NCBI GenBank assembly: GCA_958299035.1
Contig: CATQJL010000223.1
Coordinates: 78,571,600 to 78,635,599, forward strand
Direction of reading: 5' to 3'
DNA: 64,000 nucleotides
Origin: Cylicocyclus nassatus
Lineage: Eukaryota > Nematoda > Chromadorea > Rhabditida > Strongylidae
Part shown: positions 9,740 through 20,700 of the stretch, piece by piece
How the letters are laid out: each line of letters starts with the position of its first letter
Numbering within the stretch: the stretch's first letter is position 1
Notes under the pieces: model-generated
What the model was told of the DNA's origin: nothing
Database searches by the model: none
What the model saw: the letters and a program-made list of their open reading frames with translations, nothing else
Position numbers and translations under genes: made by a program

Positions 9740-9950
9740 TTTCTGTCATTGTTTACAGGCACTAAAATCGGACTCAGGGTTCCAAAAATCAGAGCTTTCA
9801 CTCTCCACGCTTGAACACTGTGACGATTGATTAACTGCGAAAATAAGCACCCACAGAGCAGTTTAACCAGTGATAGTAGTAGGGTGTACAAATGCACGCT
9901 CTCAATATACAGGGTGTCCTAAAAAGATGTGCACTATGTTGGTAGTCATA
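9740..9950. repeat. Fragment of the GGGTGTCCC element and its flank
   Basis: ACAGGGTGTCCTAAAAAGATG starts at 9911. The preceding bases (to about 9740) are the inverted counterpart of 2850-3070. This is a diverged, partial copy. Confidence 0.5.
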
Positions 9951-10154
9951 CTTCTTTTGCTTCCAAGGCTTTCGCCGAGTTTGAGCAGCTATTCTGTAGA
10001 GCAAAAATTGCTTTCCAGTGTACATAAAAAATGTGATTACGCCAATAAGAAAGCTAAAAAACTGACAAAAAGCTGTATAATGAAATCAGCAAGCCCAAAA
10101 ACCTACTACCCAAATTTCCAGATTTTTTGTAATCATTTCTTCAAAAATAGCTTA

Positions 10155-10700
10155 CTAAGGATAATGCATAGGTGCCGCCTACTCCTATATAATATGACTC
10201 ATTTTGTCTGTCAGAATAAAGGTTCATGACGCCTTTACCTGATGTGTAGCGGGTTTCCATGAGTCTTACTCTAATATTCATTATATAAGATATATACAAA
10301 AGAGGAAGGGGGAAAAGGGGAGAGGGCACCGGCTCCTGCCGGCGGGCGGAGGTCACTGTCAGCGGTTCGTTGTCTTAGGCCAACCTCCAGCGAGCAGCTG
10401 TTGGATCATAGCTGCATCCCAACATCTTCATTCCTTCAGAAAGCTCTTCCTCGAGTTGTTTGACTGTTGTTGAACGTATTCCGAATTACGTGCGTAAGGA
10501 GTGCACGTGTTACGGCGAGACCATAGAGAACTTAGATTTCGGTACCTTATCTTCAGACGGACTGAGTGGAGGAGTTGGTTTAGGCGGACTGGATAACCAA
10601 ACATCGACCTTCACCTCATTGTAAAGATAAAGATAAGGATAATGATAAGGATAAGGATAATGCATAGGTGCCGCCTACTACTATATAATATGATGTCATT
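10155..10700. repeat. Direct repeat GATAATGCATAGGTGCCGCC with GATAAG microsatellite
   Basis: GGATAATGCATAGGTGCCGCC, then CTACT and TATATAATATGA, occurs at about 10158-10198 and again at about 10649-10693. The second copy is preceded by a short run of GATAAG/GATAAT units (10625-10660). The 450 bases between hold no recognised gene. Confidence 0.45.
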
Positions 10701-11062
10701 TTCTCTTGCTTCGCCTGTCATTGACAGCATTCGACAAAGCTCCATTCGTGAACTATTATCGCCTGTTGATACCACGCTAAGGCCAAATGTGTTTTTGTGC
10801 GTGTGTATATCTTTCTGTCATAAAGTTCGTTGCGAACAGTCAAGCTCATTGGCTAAAATTCTGCAAAACTGCGACAGCAGAATGTGGTACATCAGAGCAT
10901 GAGCGCATTCCACGAAAATTGCTCATGAACGGATTTCAGCTTGCAGAACCGGGTCTATATAGGGCCCTTCGGCAAAATCACGGATATGTTTGACATGTGT
11001 AATCTCTTCCACAAGTGCTGCTGACCCTGTTATGCGTTTCTGACCTGCGGTAATATATTCAG

Positions 11063-11274
11063 GCAATTGCATCGGAAAGTTCGCGGTCAAAGCATGTTTC
11101 ATGGCGCGCCGCGACCATCAAAATCTTCGCCTGACAAGCCACGGCCTTTAAAGCTTCAGCCTGGCATGCCGCGGCCCATGTATATTCTGCCGGGAACGCC
11201 ACGGCCAAAGTTAAACTTGGGAAAAGATCAAGAGGAGCATCGCGGCCCAATCACATCACTCGGCGAGATGCTGG
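11063..11274 (+). CDS. Candidate exon of a proline-rich repeat protein
   Basis: After a good acceptor (TATATTCAG) an open frame in phase 2 encodes three to four near-repeats about 11 residues long. Their core is P-x-x-PRP-(S/L/M/K): GAPRPSKSS, DKPRPLKLQ, GMPRPMYIL, GTPRPKLNL. A charged stretch and an LGEMLG segment follow, ending near a GT. The repetition at protein level with third-position changes argues for coding. No family is recognised, and the rest of the gene was not found. The 79-codon frame at 11471-11710 on plus (with PGRPGMDDWW) could be a later exon. Confidence 0.35.
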
Positions 11275-12046
11275 GTCTTGTCGAAGGCCGCACTTCTTAC
11301 ACGCTATGGGTTACGGTTCGCCGCAACGGTGGGGCTACCCTAAGTGTTTGCCGGACTTGGATATCGCTTCTCGGGTTTGATTCTATCTGACAGAATTGAG
11401 CTTCTATGCTTACGAAGTGAACTTCAACAGTCGAGCGAGTGTTATCGAGAACATTAGATGATGTCGGCGGATGAGCAAACAAGTTGCTCGATTTGCACTC
11501 GCCGTCTTCGTGAGGGACAGGCTAAAAGGTTCATTCACTCTTCCTGGGCCTTACAAGCATGTTAATCGGGTTAACTACAGGCGCTTAGCGGGCACGCACT
11601 TACAAGATGGCCGGTGGTCACTTATCGGGTTCAATATCGGTCTACCAGGCCGCCCCGGCATGGATGATTGGTGGTCGGGCAAGCACCCGCTTCCCGATGC
11701 AATTGTCTGAGTAGCTAACATGTTGGCAAAACATATTCGCTCTTAGCGTCAGCTTTTGCATGCTGCACACATGTTAGCCAAGCGTGCCTTGAGTCAGAGA
11801 TGCAGACAGCGGTAGCAGCAATTGTAGGGACTATGTCTGCAAGCCATCGGCTTTAGTCCAAAAAGTGAGCAAAACTTTATAACTGCAGAAGCTGTTCCCA
11901 AAAAGGAATGAATGCTTGCAGTTGCTTGCAGTGGATCCGGTTCGGCTTCAGCCGATACCGTAGTTTCCCACTCTTGAAGGACCGGGCATACACCACAAGC
12001 TTTTATCGCCTCACAATTTTTGCAACAAGTCAATTGAATGCATGCT
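11275..12046. other. No confident gene
   Basis: It contains the open frame 11471-11710 mentioned under the preceding candidate and a short stretch (11756-11920) with resemblance to the repeat at 52151-52637 (for example AGTCCAAAAAGTGAGCAAAAC). Confidence 0.3.
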
Positions 12047-12362
12047 GATCGTTTTGCATTTCGGTTATGATAGTTAGTCAAGATTAGGCTCGGGCAGAGT
12101 TCACGCGATTTCATCGTCGCGATTCATCGCACAAGACAAGTGTAACAACATCATTCATGCCGATCTTCTTGCATTTAGGTTGTGATAGTTTTCCACTACG
12201 ACTAATCGTGATTAGTTATCACAACGAAAATACAAGAAGACCGGCGTGCAATGAACTTGTAACACATGTCTTGTCGCGATGAATCGCGACGATGAAATCG
12301 CGTGTACTCTGCCCGAGGCCTTAGTGGCGTCGGAAAACTACCACAACAGAAATGCAAGATTA
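12047..12362. repeat. Long imperfect inverted repeat (foldback)
   Basis: Arms of about 150 bases (12047-12205 and 12210-12362) pair with each other: TCGCGATTCATCGC against GCGATGAATCGCGA, TTGCATTTAGGTTGTGATAG against CTATCACAACGAAAATACAA-type sequence. Central spacing is only a few bases, so the DNA could form a cruciform. Probably a MITE; ends not fixed. Confidence 0.55.
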
Positions 12363-13127
12363 TCGGTATGCAATGGACTCGACTGGAGTAAAGATTGTGT
12401 GTGTGACGACTGGAGTAAAGATTGTGTCTGGAATTGCAAGAAATAAAACAGTGAGATGTATTAGGCCATTTCATAAGTTCGTAGCGTTTTCATTTTCATA
12501 CTCCTCTGAGCGGCGGTGGATTTGCGGCAAGATGCGTAGGGCTCTTCAATAAGTATCTACTACTTTCGGTGGAAAGCTAATTTATTCGGATTTCTTAGCT
12601 TCCAAGTATGGAAATCTTAAAAGGCAAAAAAGAGCAAATTCGATATCTGCGCATTTTGTTGTAAAATTAAACTTTAGATTTTTTACCGATCATAGAACAC
12701 GGCCTTCGCACATTAGCATGAGACAAAAAAGGGTTTGCTCAAATTACTAGGGGCTGAGCAGAGTATCCCTGAACAGGACTTTTCGGGGGACGGCCAGGAT
12801 TATTGCGCTGAAAATTGCTGGACAAGAGAGAGACGGTCGACCATATCATAAGCAATCCCACTGCACCGTTTGAACCAGGTCCCACACAGCAGAAAAAGCT
12901 GAATAGACAGATCAAGTGAGTTTTTCTGCATGACGAATGAGCTCACTGGCAAACATCGCAAACCTTATTAACGGTTCATGTCTCGATATTTCAAGTAATT
13001 TGGGTGTTGGTTAAATGAATCTCTCGCGATCCAACCAGCTGCCGTTCAAAAAAATTAGACTGGGAAGCTGACAGGAATGTGAAAAAAGGTCGTGCGCTAC
13101 ATCGAGGAGTATATCACTGACTAATCT
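12363..13127. other. No gene recognised
   Basis: No exon or repeat recognised apart from two GACTGGAGTAAAGATTGTGT copies in tandem (about 12379-12425). Confidence 0.35.
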
Positions 13128-13290
13128 ATATATATATATAAAACTCAATGTCTGTGAGGATGTTCGTTTAATTGTTCGTTCGTTATAGAAACGCCAGCCA
13201 ATGAACCGATTGAGCTGAAACTTCGCACACATATGTTTTCGACCCCGGCGGTGGTTTATAGCTACTTTTCACGGCGATTCGCAGGATCCT
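13128..13290 (+). mobile_element. HINE-like repeat, 5' part
   Basis: TATATATATAAAACTCAATG, TCTG-type repeats, TTATAGAAACGCCAGCCAAT, GAAACTTCGCACACATATG and GGTTTATAGCTACTTTTCAC follow one another as in the other family members. The GGGC(G/A)AAGCCGGG-type end was not found nearby. Confidence 0.45.
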
Positions 13291-13483
13291 TCTATTAATT
13301 TATTGATTTGTTTACTTAAATTTGGGAAAATGAAAGTCTGACGTGCTCTAACCATTCATTTTTCAATAAACATGTAAGCAAGGGTGGTAAAGTTCATTCT
13401 ACTCTTAAGGTCGACAGGATGCAGCGGTTTCGTCTCAAAGCGCTTCTCGCGCGCTGTAGAAGTTAGAAAGTGTAAGTATGATC

Positions 13484-13650
13484 GAATTCCAGATTCGTGT
13501 GGAGGCGGGCTGCCGACTTCACTGATTTCAAGGATAAGCTCAGCGAGAGAGGGAGTGCGAAATACAGTGCTATAGGAGCTTTAACAAGTCTATCCTGAAG
13601 ATCAGGGAAGTTCGCAACCCGCTTCTGCACGAATCTGTGAGCCGATGACA
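13484..13650. mobile_element. Small foldback repeat, GATTCGTGTGGAGGCGGG type
   Basis: GATTCGTGTGGAGGCGGGCTG at the left faces its imperfect inverse (AACCCGCTTCTGCACGAATC) at the right. A second copy with the same architecture lies at 41771-41935. Confidence 0.55.
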
Positions 13651-14202
13651 TATTAGTTAAACTAAGAGTCTCGGGTGAGACCGGGGCCATCAGCTAGTTT
13701 ACTAAAATTGGTGGTTCTGTTGGTTAATAAGAATGGTAGGAAATTATGAAACAAGCTAATAACAACCTAATATGTCTCTTGAGGCGCGGAAAATTCCATG
13801 TTCTTAGACATCAATGGATGCCGAGCATGGAAGATTGTCTGCGACACGTTCGCGAACGCGTCGAATGGTTCAAGCGAGGCGGCTCACGAGGACCCGAGCA
13901 GAGCCGACTGCAACACTTAGACTGGCGCGTTGTCAGAGTTTCTCCCAACAACAAGATGAAATTTTTTCTTACTATAGCGCGCGGCAGTGTTTTCCCTTAT
14001 GGCAAGTAGCAGGCCAGAATGAATGTAACTCCCCGTAAAGTTACCGACCGTAGTTTTGTATTGAATAGTCATGGTAGTCAAAGCGCGTTCAAATAGGTGA
14101 ATGAAATATTTTGACTAGTTTGAGCACAAACGTTGGCCCATCATTTCCTTCAATGCTTAACAGGTGAATACATAAATGAGGATGAAGAGTGAAATTTTGA
14201 TA
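13651..14202. other. No confident gene
   Basis: Overlapping open frames at 13746-14038 in several registers; none is clearly coding. Confidence 0.3.
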
Positions 14203-15236
14203 TTAAGGTCATTCCGAAAGTAATTTCGCCTTTTTCAAACGGAAGCCACATGTGATGGAACAAAGATTCCTATAAGATCTTGGCAGCATTCGATGCAGAA
14301 TTTCATCCTCTTTCTAAGGGTTGTAAAAATATTGCGGTACATTCAATGAATTTATGAAAAATTACGAAAGTCTGCGACCCATGCTTTTCAAGATGCTCAA
14401 CTTTCATCATTTTTCTAAATTTTTACATCAATTTTCCGAAGGAGTTCAGGTAAAGATTCGATAGAGCAAACCTCATAGGACATGGAATAGAATAACTTTT
14501 TTCTCGTTTTTATATCTCGCCATAATTTCTTAAAAGATTTATTTTTGGAACCATCAAATTTTGACAGGCTTACGACATTCGTCAGTAGCATTCGCATCAA
14601 ACACCAATAAATCTTCGGAATTTGAAACTCCCAATGGAATTATGATTGAACACTAATGTTGCAAAGCGAGTGAGAGTTTAAGGAATTGAAATATCTAATT
14701 TCGATTTTTCCGGGTACAGCCCGGAACGCGTTCGAAAATATGAATTGTGATGCTTTTACACGCAAAAACTCCATGAAGGAGAAACGAAAAGCATTCGTTA
14801 GAAAAAAGAACAAGCTGCTCGAATGACACTCGAGCTGCTTGCCTTTTGATGTTCTACGATGTTTGAATTGGCCAAGAATGGAACTTGGTAGCATCAATCA
14901 AAATTCTATTAAAAAATTTTGATGAGCTAGTTATGTGAACAAGAAAAATGGTTTTGTATCCTGTAGGGTTTGCTCTATCGAACTGCTACTTGAAATCCTT
15001 CGGAGGATTAATGTACAAATTTAGAAAAATTGTGAAACTTGAGCATCTCAAAAAGCATGGATTGGAGACTTCCGCAATTCTCCAAAAGCTCATTGATTGT
15101 TTTGCAACAAATTCATAACCATTAGAAAGAGAATGAAATGCTGCATCGAATGCTTTCAAGATCTCCTAGAAACCCTTATTCCATCAGATGTGGCGCCCGT
15201 TTGAAGAAAAGCGAAATTACTTTCGGAATGAGCTTA
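14203..15236. mobile_element. Long-TIR element, AAGGTCATTCCGAAAGTAAT ends
   Basis: Arms of about 280 bases form an imperfect inverted repeat: TCATTCCGAAAGTAATTTCG at left, CGAAATTACTTTCGGAATGA at right, continuing inward (CATTCGATGCAG, CATGCTTTT, GATAGAGCAAACC). TA dinucleotides flank both sides. The size is about 1.03 kb with no transposase. Its right-hand TA (15237-15238) is also the left TA of the neighbouring mariner. Confidence 0.7.
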
Positions 15237-15238
15237 TA

Positions 15239-16526
15239 CAGGGTTGGGGGAAAGTCTTTGAACACGGTATTTTTAGCGTAATGATGAAGCTAGGCAAGAT
15301 AATTACATGAAATCAATAGGTAATGTTTACTTAACTGTCTGCTACACAAAACTGGCTTTACAATTCGAAAATTCCTCCTTTGACACGAGCACAAGCTTGG
15401 AAACGCTTGGGAACGCTGTCCATGGTGGCACGGAGGTGCTTTACGTCGATTTCTTCCAACGCCTTCTGAACAGCAAGTCGCAGAGACTCCACTGTCTTGC
15501 GTGGGTGAGCGCAGGCTTTGGCCTAAAGAAATGACCAGACCCTATAGTCGAGGGGATTCAAATTGGGCGAAAACGGAGGCTATTTCGCAAGAGTAGTAAA
15601 GAGCTTAAAGTTGCTTTGAAGACAAGTTTGTACGACCTTCGCTGTGTGCGCAGGTGCGGTACCTGCTGGAAGCACCAATCTTTCCCTGCAAAATGGATAT
15701 TGGTCTAGGGCATCAGTCGCTTCTTCAGAACGCTATCCAACTACGTAGCAGCGTCCACCTTGATGCCCTGAGGCGCTAAGATCAGTGGCATCTTGCCGCC
15801 GGAAGTGATCGCCATCCAAACATCAGAAAAGCCGGATGAGGCTCTCCTTTCGAGTCAACTTCTGCTGATGGCTCCTCAGAGCGATTAGGATATGATTCCT
15901 GGTGTTTTGGAGATTGGAAACCTGTTTTACGGTAAAAATTTTAAGGTCAGAATAGAGTATCGTTAGGTGGCGTGCCTTGGAGAGACGTTCACGCAGTCGA
16001 TGGCATCTGCGCAGTCAGCTCAGCTTCATGTCCTCCCAAAAAGCATAAAATTTTAGCATCCTGAAAGGCTTCATCGCAAGGCCCTTTTTTACGATCTCGG
16101 AGAGTGTCCTGCCAGAGATGAAGCCAGCTCAATCAAGCTTCGCCAAGGATTGCGACGAAGGCGTTGGCGAAAGATTTTCAGAATTTCGACACTGTCCACA
16201 GTAGCCAATTTACCACTCATACAACAGTTCTGGGTACTGTTCATCTCCTGGAAACGACGCAAGGTGGAAAAAACCCTGATCTGTAAAATTTGGGGAGCCC
16301 GCGCAATTTGCTGTCAGCAGTTCTCTCCTCGTGCATCTTCTCAACCAACGCTCGCTCCATTCCAGAAGGCATATCTCCGATAGGAAAAAAGCTAATGGTC
16401 CATTTTTTTGAGGGTTTGTACTTAAGAGTATAAGAAGCAAACATATATAATTACATACAAACATCTATGGAAAAACCGAACATATAAGGACATCAAAAAT
16501 TGTTCAAGGACTTTCCCCCAACCCTG
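15239..16526 (-). mobile_element. Degenerate mariner/Tc1-family transposon
   Basis: A 1288-bp element with terminal inverted repeats CAGGGTTGGGGGAAAGTC and GACTTTCCCCCAACCCTG, which continue inward imperfectly. It is flanked by TA at 15237-15238 and 16527-16528. It contains the remains of a transposase on minus. TA duplication, TIR design and the transposase remnant together place it in the IS630-Tc1-mariner superfamily. Confidence 0.9.
15358..16320 (-). pseudogene. Mariner/Tc1-type transposase pseudogene
   Basis: Read on minus, family motifs appear in order. YSDLKIFTV (about 15960-15930) carries the first catalytic aspartate. VWMAITSGGKMPL and GIKVDA follow, then DWCFQQ. There a frameshift (about 15658-15665) destroys the expected QQDxAPAH aspartate, and APAHTAKVVQ resumes in another frame. 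PPFSPNLNPLDYRVW carries the third aspartate (15547-15549). The C-terminal part contains KTVESLR and PKRFQAC, and TAA is at 15358-15360. In-frame stops replace the usual tryptophan before PPFSP and several other residues. It cannot make an active enzyme. The N-terminal DNA-binding part is too decayed to delimit. Confidence 0.85.
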
Positions 16527-16528
16527 TA

Positions 16529-17565
16529 TTATCGCCAGATCATTCTTCATCATAATTAATCCGGCACGTATCTTGGGCCATTATAAGGCCCTCATACATT
16601 ACATTAGGCAGACTCGACGGTGATATACAGTGAAATAGTTAGCCATTCTAGCCATTACATAATCACTATGTAGAAAGTGTGACGAGCTTCTCCATTACTT
16701 TTCAAATTTATTTTAAAATATTTAATACAAAATAAACGAGTACTAAGTGAACGGAAGGTTTCGTATACTAACAACGACACACTGTGAAACGTTTTTGAGC
16801 AGCTATCGTAACTTCAACATCTATTAAACTGATGAAAACCGAGACTGTAAAATTTGGTGCAAACCTTCTTTCAATACAAAGGTCTGTCATCTAAATGGAG
16901 CATGTATGCAATAAAACAATTATCGGTATGTGAAATGTTTTTTAACCTGACTGCCGAAAATCTGGTCTTGATGGTAGCAATCTCTTCGAATCAAGTACAT
17001 TTTCTTTCAAGTGCGCTCCGCCCTGAGTCTCCGCTGGTTTCTGTAAACTTGATGTAACTCCAAGAACAAAGAGATCTTGATACAGGTATGCATTTTACAA
17101 TGGCGAATTTACACTCCAAAGTGATCTTGATGGCAAAACTCCATTGTATGGAACGCTCAGACAATCGCCGTAGGTAGACATCATCGGAGATTGCGCTTCA
17201 TCTATTTTTCGCACTTCAGTTTAGTTTTAAGAGAGATCACGTTCACGAGCCTATAGGGGACCATTTGTTGACCCGTTCTCGCCCTAAAAATTTGCAGATA
17301 GTCTGCTCTTAAGCCAGAATGACGATCGCCCTCTCAAAAACTCGTGGAATTATTCAGATTACAAACATAGCGGGGAGCGAGAAAATATATACATACATCT
17401 GTGTTTTTCCTGAATCCGTTCTACACCGGCAATTGTCTGAGAACAGGCTTCTTTGTAAAAAGCGCGGATATTTTTAAGACAAAAAGACCGCATATTAAAT
17501 GGAAATTAGAATGCTCAACTAATATCCAGAATAGCTGGAAGTCAGATCAGGTGTTTCAAACTTAC
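16529..17565. other. No gene recognised; lies downstream of gene M
   Basis: I searched this stretch on minus for the 3' exons of gene M (counterparts of gene P exons 14-17) and found none with acceptable splice sites. Confidence 0.35.
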
Positions 17566-17731
17566 TTCGACCTCTTGCATCCGTTTTGCAATTTGCGCAG
17601 CTTTGGCCTTTTCGGCTCTTAGCCGCAACTCATACACATTCAGGGGTGCCTCAAGAGATGCAGACGATTGTCGAGTTGATTTAATCTTGGACGTACTACC
17701 AGGTTGAGAGCTGGCACTACGCTTTTTAGGG
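17566..17731 (-). CDS. Gene M exon 11, coiled coil (last recognised)
   Basis: 166 nt, phase 2 to 0. Acceptor CTTTTTCAG, donor GTAAGT. Ends with LNVYELRLRAEKAKAAQ and KRMQEVE, matching gene P exon 13. The strong donor shows that more exons should follow. Confidence 0.75.
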
Positions 17732-20700
17732 CTGAAAAAGACTTTTTGCAAATTTTCGTATTCTAAAGCAATGGCGTTTACCTTCTACCGGACTTCTGTG
17801 GCTCCCATTTAGTTGTCTCCGATGTTTCAACTTTCGAAACAGAAGGCTTACCCGAAGTGGAGGACATCTATTTTTATTTATTTTGCCTTGTCAAGCATCA
17901 AACTTTCTTACCGGTTCAATTTTCGCAATTGTCTGTCTAAATCCGCTCCAGTAAGGAAAGAATGCTGATGCTGGCGGAGGAGGATTGACTTCTGAACCTA
18001 GATAATGTGGAAAGCTTGAAATATATGTCACAAATCTATTATCACCTGGCACATTAGGCGGTTGTTCCCTCGTTGATTTACGCTTCCTCTTTCGCTTCTT
18101 TTCATCATCTTTCGGAGAAGCCTCATCACTTGACCTCCTCAGTCTTATAACTCTGCAATAAATAGGGTGACCAGGCATTTATATCTGCCGAGTATTATCT
18201 ATTCAACCCTCTAGACCAAAAACACTCACTTTCTTTCGATGATGTCAGAAGGCACGTTGTCCATTTTTTCATTTGACACCTAACGGCTGGATGAGATTGA
18301 ATCAGAAGTTCATCATTTTACTCACCACTGGACTTGCGCTTAGCTCGTTCATAAGCGAATGCAGCACATAACCATGAGCAGTAATAGCAGTTCTTGAGGG
18401 TACCGGACTTTTTTCTACAGGCTCCTTGCTGCTTGTATGAACGCTTCCTGTGGTTGATCTTTTGTCGCCTGATGATACCAAAGTCTCACTTCGACTCGGT
18501 ATCACAAAAGCCTTTTCTAAAATTCGGTAACCTCGGGCTCTCAAAACAAAGCCTATGCGAAGTATTTCTTGTCAATTGTTTATCGTCGAGGAAGTTCAAA
18601 CGTATAGAGTTTCGAAGGGCTAGTATTCATAAATCAAAACGCTCTTATCCCGGTAAATGGACTATTCATATAATCAACTTCTTGACTTGAACCTCCACAT
18701 ACGGTAACGATATTTGAGTAAAGTGACTATCCCCACTGGCTGCTTTTTTTGTTCGAACACCCCTAGCAATGATCAAATTATTGCTATAGGATGCGTAGTG
18801 CTGCATGTTTTGAGCTTGGAATTGAAAAAAAAAGATGTAGACATCGCTATCTGCGGTGTTCCTGTTCTCGGTTGGCTTTTGGCGCCTGCTTCGCGCGCTA
18901 CCACTTTGGAATCCATGCAAGAACTACTAAGCAAGAGAATAGAACAGATTGCAGATATTTTCAGTAAAGTTTTTATTTTCGTTTCCGATGACTTTTCATG
19001 GCAGACTGCTACCCATGTCTTGAATTATGCGATAATCGCAAACTGAACCTCTTACATGCCAGTAAGAGTACATTCTGATCATATTATTACGTTAATGGGA
19101 AGCTGAAGCAAATTAGACAAAAAATGGGTGCGTTAACTCTAACCCGAAATGAGTCCAGCCATTTCTATATTTCTCTAGCCGCATCCATCAAGAAAACCTA
19201 GCGAGCAAGCCCTTCAGTGGGTAAGCTTATTCCACGTCACTGACCAATCTAATGTGTTAGTAGGCAGGTAGAGTAGGTTAAATCACACGCTACATCGGTA
19301 TTTATGAAAGCTTCAGTAAGTTTACCACACAGCTATTCACAAAACAGGTAACCCAGAACTTGTGAGTTTTGGAACCCAATTTTCGTGGGTTTGCTTAATC
19401 CAGGCATGAAACGCGAATTGCAGTGAGCCGCAAAGGAATTTGGCCATTTATTCAATATTATGAAAGTTTCATGAACAGGAATGTCTATTGGCGGCATAGG
19501 TGCGATAGGGGGAGCACGGCCCTCTCCAGGTGAAGGGGGTTTTGGTTAATTACGACCAGAAAAGTGATGGGATAAGTGAGCCTTGAGGTGCATGCTAACG
19601 TAAGCTTGCATGCCGAATGGACTGGGTGTGCAGAGAGAGAAAAAGTGGTACAAAATTGTAATATAAAGAATTTTTCTATGCTTTGATTTTGAAAGGTCAT
19701 CGAACTGAGACTTTTTGATTTGGAAAAGCTAATACCCCATCGATCGACATGCCATTCGAGCCTGCAGAATCGTCTCTTTTTCTCCAGCTCTAAAATTTTT
19801 TTATCTAGCTGTAGCATCAGTTACGCCGGAACAAGACTTTTTTTCGGCGCGAAGGTTTTATGCACCGCAGTAGCTGAGAGCACTAAAAATCGACAAGACC
19901 GTCTCTTTTTGGTAGCTGTTCTGCGAAGCAAGATATGAGCAATTTTGTTTAGCTATGATGTCAGCTAATCTTGTGAATTATACCCTTTATTTTCGTAACG
20001 AGAGGTATTTTGAGACTTCGCATGTGAGTGAAAAGCTCTGGAAGTAGGGAATTCAACTGCTTCCTTACTTTCTATCATGTTCTTCAATGAAAGAAGATAT
20101 AATTCGATTTTTCTCAGTGAACATGCGCCCATCATTGGGCAGACCAGACTTCCTGCTCTTGCATAATTCTTCCCTGCGACAATGTATATCTACTGAACAA
20201 TGCTCTTGTTCAAAGAATCAGGCGCCCCTAATTTTTTTAGGTTTATTTCCCATCAAACTAAAGCTTTGAGTGAGACAGGGGGTCACTTGCGTTTTTCTCA
20301 GCAAACGCTGTAAAAATGCATGTCCTGCACTGACTAAAAAAAGAGCAGCTGACAGTCCTAAAAAAATGTGCATCATTTATCATAGATATTTTATTCTGCC
20401 GTTAAGCCTTGACTCTGGGAACAACCTCAGGAAGGGTGTCATCCAAATGCCGGCCCGAAAGTGAAGGAGGGCAGAGAAATTGCTCGGCCTATGGCACCTA
20501 TGATTGGCAATAGTATGATATATTGAAAACACTTCCACTTTCTAGACATCCAAGCCTTGTGAAATACGTCAAGAAAAATTTTTAAGTAGGAAAGGCAAAT
20601 TTACTAACCATTCCGCCAAAAATCAAAATGGAATTATCAACGTCACAAATTCCAAAGAACTCGAGTTGAAAGTGAAGATTGACATTTTTGCAAACAAAAA

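Noticed and set aside
9490..9897. Minus-strand frame with a cysteine-rich loop and hydrophobic stretch (TCSCEAD, QCPKNCSYF), considered as an OATP-type transporter exon
   Set aside because: The CPKNC part is the reverse reading of a mariner-type terminus (GTGTCCCAAAAATTG), and the upstream part belongs to a dispersed repeat also found at 2850-3070.
18714..19046. 110-codon plus frame and its antisense frame within the gene M intron
   Set aside because: Neither has splice signals fitting gene M, and phases already join exon 5 directly to exon 6.
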